A stretch of DNA of 64,000 nt from UBA4744 sp963717135 (lineage in GTDB: Bacteria > Actinomycetota > Acidimicrobiia > Spongiisociales > UBA4744), in assembly GCA_963717135.1 (NCBI GenBank), contig CAVQVN010000002.1, positions 248,001 through 312,000 of the forward strand, read 5' to 3'. Below the pieces are notes generated by a model. It saw only the letters and a list, made by a program, of their open reading frames with translations. It made no database searches and was not told the origin of the DNA. Positions within the stretch are counted from its first letter, which is position 1; every line of letters starts with the position of its first letter. The position numbers were made by a program, and so were the translations under genes. Shown piece by piece: positions 61,421-64,000 of the stretch.

Positions 61421-61572
61421 CGATCACCAGCCTCAACATCTTTGGGAGGTTCAACCATATGGTGGCAGGTAGGGCCGGAGGTAGGGCACAACGTCACAAT
61501 GGGTGTCGGATTCCCGACCTCGAACCCGGAAGACGACTCGTCCGACTCGACCAACACCGTGTCGATTGCGCT

Positions 61573-62544
61573 TCACACCGTGATGGCCACTTTTCCGCGG
61601 GCGTGTCCCTCGCCGACGTGGCTCAGGGCCTCCGCGGTCTCGTTCAACGAGAACGTCCGTCCGATGACCGGGGTGATCTTGCCGCTCTCGATCATCTCTT
61701 TGAGATCGATGAGGTCGCTCTTCCTCACCGGTGCAAAAAAGGGAGGCTTCTGTTTGCTCACGAACAGCGACAAGGCCGCCGCGCCGGCCATGCGGCCCAA
61801 CGGCCCGATCCAACGATTGCCCGCGGTTCCATTGTTGGTGAGAAGAATCCCCTCCGACGTCAGGACGCGCCGGCAGGCCGCCAGAGAATGGTTGGCTACG
61901 TTGTCGAGGATCACGTCGAAACGCTCACCACCCTTGGTGAAGTCTTCTTTGGTGTAGTCGATGACGTGATCGGCGCCGATAGATTGGACCATCTCGACGT
62001 TCCTGGCGCTGCACACGCCGGTCACTTCGGCTCCCAGAGCCTTGGCAATCTGCACGGCGAAGGTGCCGACTCCTCCCGAAGCCCCGTTGATCAACACATG
62101 CTGCCCGGGTCGTACCTTCGCCGCATCGCGCAACCCGCGCAGGGCCGTGACTCCGGAGACGGGCACCACCGCGGCCTGGGTCGGAGTGAGATTGGCGGGC
62201 TTCAACGCCATCTTTTCTGCGGACACGGCGACATATTCCGCACAGCTGCCGTTGGCAGCTTCTCCGAAGACCTCATCCCCCGGCTGAAACTCTCTGACGT
62301 TCTCGCCAACAGATACAACGGTCCCGGCAAAGTCGAATCCCGGAACTCGTTTTCTTGGCTTGCGAAGCCCGAACCCGGGCCGGAACAGCAGCGGCCGGCC
62401 TGTCATCAGCAGCCAGTCACCGGGGTGAACGGAAGCTGCCTGGACCCGGACCAGTGCTTCATCGTCTTTGACGACCGGAGTGTCGATTTCTTCGAGTACC
62501 AGAACCTCAGATGAGCCGTACTCGTCTTGGATTATCGCTTTCAA
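61573..62544 (-). CDS. Zinc-independent MDR oxidoreductase (quinone oxidoreductase-like)
   Basis: 323 aa from TTG 62544, AGGAG 6 nt upstream. GroES-like N-terminal domain (IIQDEYGSSEVLVLEEIDTPV; VHPGDWLLMTGRP) and Rossmann domain with VLINGASGGVGTFAVQIAKALGAEVTGVCS. No structural-zinc Cys cluster, so an NADP-dependent quinone or enoyl reductase is likely. A remnant of a related gene lies at 63.2 kb. Confidence 0.92.
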   Translation of the reverse strand: MKAIIQDEYGSSEVLVLEEIDTPVVKDDEALVRVQAASVHPGDWLLMTGRPLLFRPGFGLRKPRKRVPGFDFAGTVVSVGENVREFQPGDEVFGEAANGSCAEYVAVSAEKMALKPANLTPTQAAVVPVSGVTALRGLRDAAKVRPGQHVLINGASGGVGTFAVQIAKALGAEVTGVCSARNVEMVQSIGADHVIDYTKEDFTKGGERFDVILDNVANHSLAACRRVLTSEGILLTNNGTAGNRWIGPLGRMAGAAALSLFVSKQKPPFFAPVRKSDLIDLKEMIESGKITPVIGRTFSLNETAEALSHVGEGHARGKVAITV

Positions 62545-62724
62545 GGTGTTCTCCTGAGCGGTGGCGGATTGGTCAATGGTCGGGGAGCGTTGGGTGGCAA
62601 CAATTGGGAGACCGGCCGTCCACGAACTCATCCCATTGAACGCGAGACGAACGAGCCCTACTAGGGGGCAAAGGTCCCTCGGAGCCAGAGGCGGTCGACT
62701 GTTGAGCCCGGTCCCCGCCGGGTG

Positions 62725-63087
62725 TTAGACCCACGTCCACGCGTACCAGACGATCAAGCCGTTGAACACGAAGCTCACCACGATCAAGAAGTTGTCGTAG
62801 GCGGAGGGGTACGGCAAGCCAAAAAGGTTGAACACGACGAGAAGGAGGGCGACAACGACGTTCACCCAGCGAATGGCGGGATACCCCAACGTCAGGGACA
62901 AGACCACCATGAAGATCGGGATCAGCATGACCAGTGCGGCTCCGATCCACACCATCTGGGATGCTTTCTGGCCGTCCATTTCGCCCGCGGTGAAGTCGCC
63001 GGCGAATATCCGCAGCACGTCTCCCAGCAGGTAGGTCAGCATCATTGCTACCCACAACCCTGAGAGGATGATCCTCACATCCGCCAT
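62725..63087 (-). CDS. DUF6326-like membrane protein
   Basis: 120 aa with four membrane helices (IILSGLWVAMMLTYLLGDVL; MVWIGAALVMLIPIFMVVLSLTL; IRWVNVVVALLLVVFNLF; FLIVVSFVFNGLIVWYAW) and the GEMDGQKASQ loop typical of this family. GAGGG lies upstream of the ATG. Function unknown. Confidence 0.8.
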   Translation of the reverse strand: MADVRIILSGLWVAMMLTYLLGDVLRIFAGDFTAGEMDGQKASQMVWIGAALVMLIPIFMVVLSLTLGYPAIRWVNVVVALLLVVFNLFGLPYPSAYDNFLIVVSFVFNGLIVWYAWTWV

Positions 63088-63242
63088 GACTCAATCACCC
63101 TCTTCGTGAAAGTCGTCGGTGGTTCTTCCGGCACTTTATCTTCGCGACCAAAGCAGTCTCCCGACCACTCGGGGAGCACCAACACTATGCAGCCGGTCCG
63201 GGTCGGCGATAGGGCCGAACGACCCAGGATGGGTCTAGCCCG

Positions 63243-63630
63243 ACCGGTGATGGGGTGGATGTCGTGTTCGCCCCCATCGGCGGTGCGCAGCAGCTCTGGC
63301 GCTCCTACCGGGCCTTGCGAAAGGGCGGACGGTTGGCGTGGTTCGGAGTGGCCGCCACCTCCAAGCAAGGGATGAAGGTAATTCCACTGAGCCTGCTGAC
63401 CCGGACTCTGCTCGCGCTCATTCCGGACGGCAAGCATGCACCGTTGACCCCGAATGCCGGAAAGCTCACTCAGACGCAAACCCTGGCCGAGCTCCTCAAT
63501 CTGCTGGAGGCAAGCTCAAGCCGGTCATCGCCGAGCGCATCCCATTGGTTGACGTCGCCCGAGCACACGAACTGCTCGAGAGCGGCTGCAACGCCGGCAA
63601 GGTGGTTCTGATTGCCAGGGAACCAATAAC
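63243..63630 (+). pseudogene. Remnant of an MDR (quinone oxidoreductase-like) gene
   Basis: Only the C-terminal third is left. It begins DGVDVVFAPIGGAQQLWRSYRALRKGG and runs to LAELLNLLEA, then the frame is broken near 63509. In the next frame the expected end continues (KLKPVIAERIPLVDVARAHELLESGCNAGKVVLIA). No N-terminal GroES part is found upstream. Distinct from, though in the same superfamily as, the gene at 61.6 kb. Confidence 0.75.
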
Positions 63631-63663
63631 GCTGAAAGCCCTAAACCGAACAAAGACGCCGTG

Positions 63664-64000
63664 TCACGGCAGCCTGCCCGAGGCCGAGCTCTGTGGCAGA
63701 GAAGAAACCACCACGCCGCTATCGACCGGCTCTGCGCCGAGGTGCAGGTACCCCCGAATCTCCGACCCACTCCGGTACAGCTGCCAATCGAACGATCCTG
63801 CCCAGGTTTCGCGGGCCGTTTCCGGATACAGCGTCTCGAACAGCACCGACCAGGCGAGCACCGTGTCGAAAATGTCGTACAGGCCTTCGCCGCGACCGGT
63901 GAGTGTGATGCCACGGATGAGACCATCCTCGTCCAAGGCGGCGATCAGCCCGACTACAGGAGTGATTTCGGTGACGACCAGAGCGCCGCCCCTTTCCTCG
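63664..64000 (-). CDS. Protein of unknown function, N-terminus beyond window edge
   Basis: Open frame of at least 112 aa that continues to the window end. The visible part (ITPVVGLIAALDEDGLIRGITLTGRGEGLYDIFDTVLAWSVLFETLYPETARETWAGSF) has no motif I recognise. Confidence 0.5.
   Translation of the reverse strand, partial: EERGGALVVTEITPVVGLIAALDEDGLIRGITLTGRGEGLYDIFDTVLAWSVLFETLYPETARETWAGSFDWQLYRSGSEIRGYLHLGAEPVDSGVVVSSLPQSSASGRLP

Noticed and set aside
60617..61957. 446-aa plus-strand frame
   Set aside because: Antisense shadow of the M28 peptidase and MDR genes.

Overview
The window is high-GC bacterial chromosome, densely packed and mostly read from the minus strand. A complete Pup-proteasome system, DUF4193, an Actinobacteria-type holin-X protein, TlyA and an M. 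tuberculosis-like pafA-pafB-pafC-tatA-tatC-helY gene order point to Actinomycetota. The TtuA/TtuB thiolation genes and other details suggest an uncultured, deep-branching lineage such as Acidimicrobiia; the exact class cannot be settled from the sequence.

Layout. Positions 1-5.7 kb hold a MacB-type export system (permease cut by the window edge, ATPase, adaptor), a lipoprotein and an SLH/Ig-like surface protein. A tRNA-Pro(GGG) lies at 5.9 kb. From 6 to 20.9 kb is a housekeeping block: der, ispH (the only plus-strand gene), an aroA-cmk fusion, an rsuA/rluB-family pseudouridine synthase gene, scpB, scpA, an HD protein, a site-2 protease, a DksA-like protein, xerD, a Nudix gene, pyrG, recN, NAD kinase, tlyA and a 48-aa leader ORF. 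Many genes overlap by ATGA or GTGA, so they probably form long operons. From 20.9 to 28 kb there are a rhomboid protease, HAD phosphatase, DUF1015, M20 peptidase, Nudix, GNAT, a polyprenol-phosphate mannosyltransferase-like enzyme, DUF4193 and a diacylglycerol kinase-like protein.

From 28 to 41.2 kb is the helY-tatC-tatA-pafC-pafB-pafA block, followed by prcA, prcB, pup, dop and arc. The pieces of a protein-tagging and degradation pathway are all present, but pafA carries an apparent one-base frameshift near its 5' end. Directly beyond arc come a ferredoxin, trmI, ttuA and ttuB, so a second ubiquitin-like modifier system (tRNA 2-thiolation) sits beside the Pup system. From 43.5 to 50 kb there are several small membrane proteins, an MFS transporter, an NfnAB/SudAB-like flavoprotein pair and a VIT1/CCC1-type transporter. 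From 50 to 64 kb lies a more accessory stretch: an unassigned Rossmann protein, a hotdog thioesterase, a lipoprotein amidase, a bifunctional FTCD, an acyltransferase, Nudix, a thiolase-like/DUF35 pair, a beta-propeller lipoprotein, M28 peptidase, an MDR oxidoreductase, DUF6326, an MDR remnant and a partial gene.

Three whole-window patterns stand out. First, at least seven operon-leading genes have a TAnnnT-like hexamer exactly 6 nt before the start codon and no Shine-Dalgarno sequence, the signature of leaderless transcription; the same signal appears to place one lipoprotein start at an ATT codon. Second, heptameric tandem repeats sit next to stop codons at three sites. Third, several very short membrane-protein genes are tucked between or overlapping larger ones.
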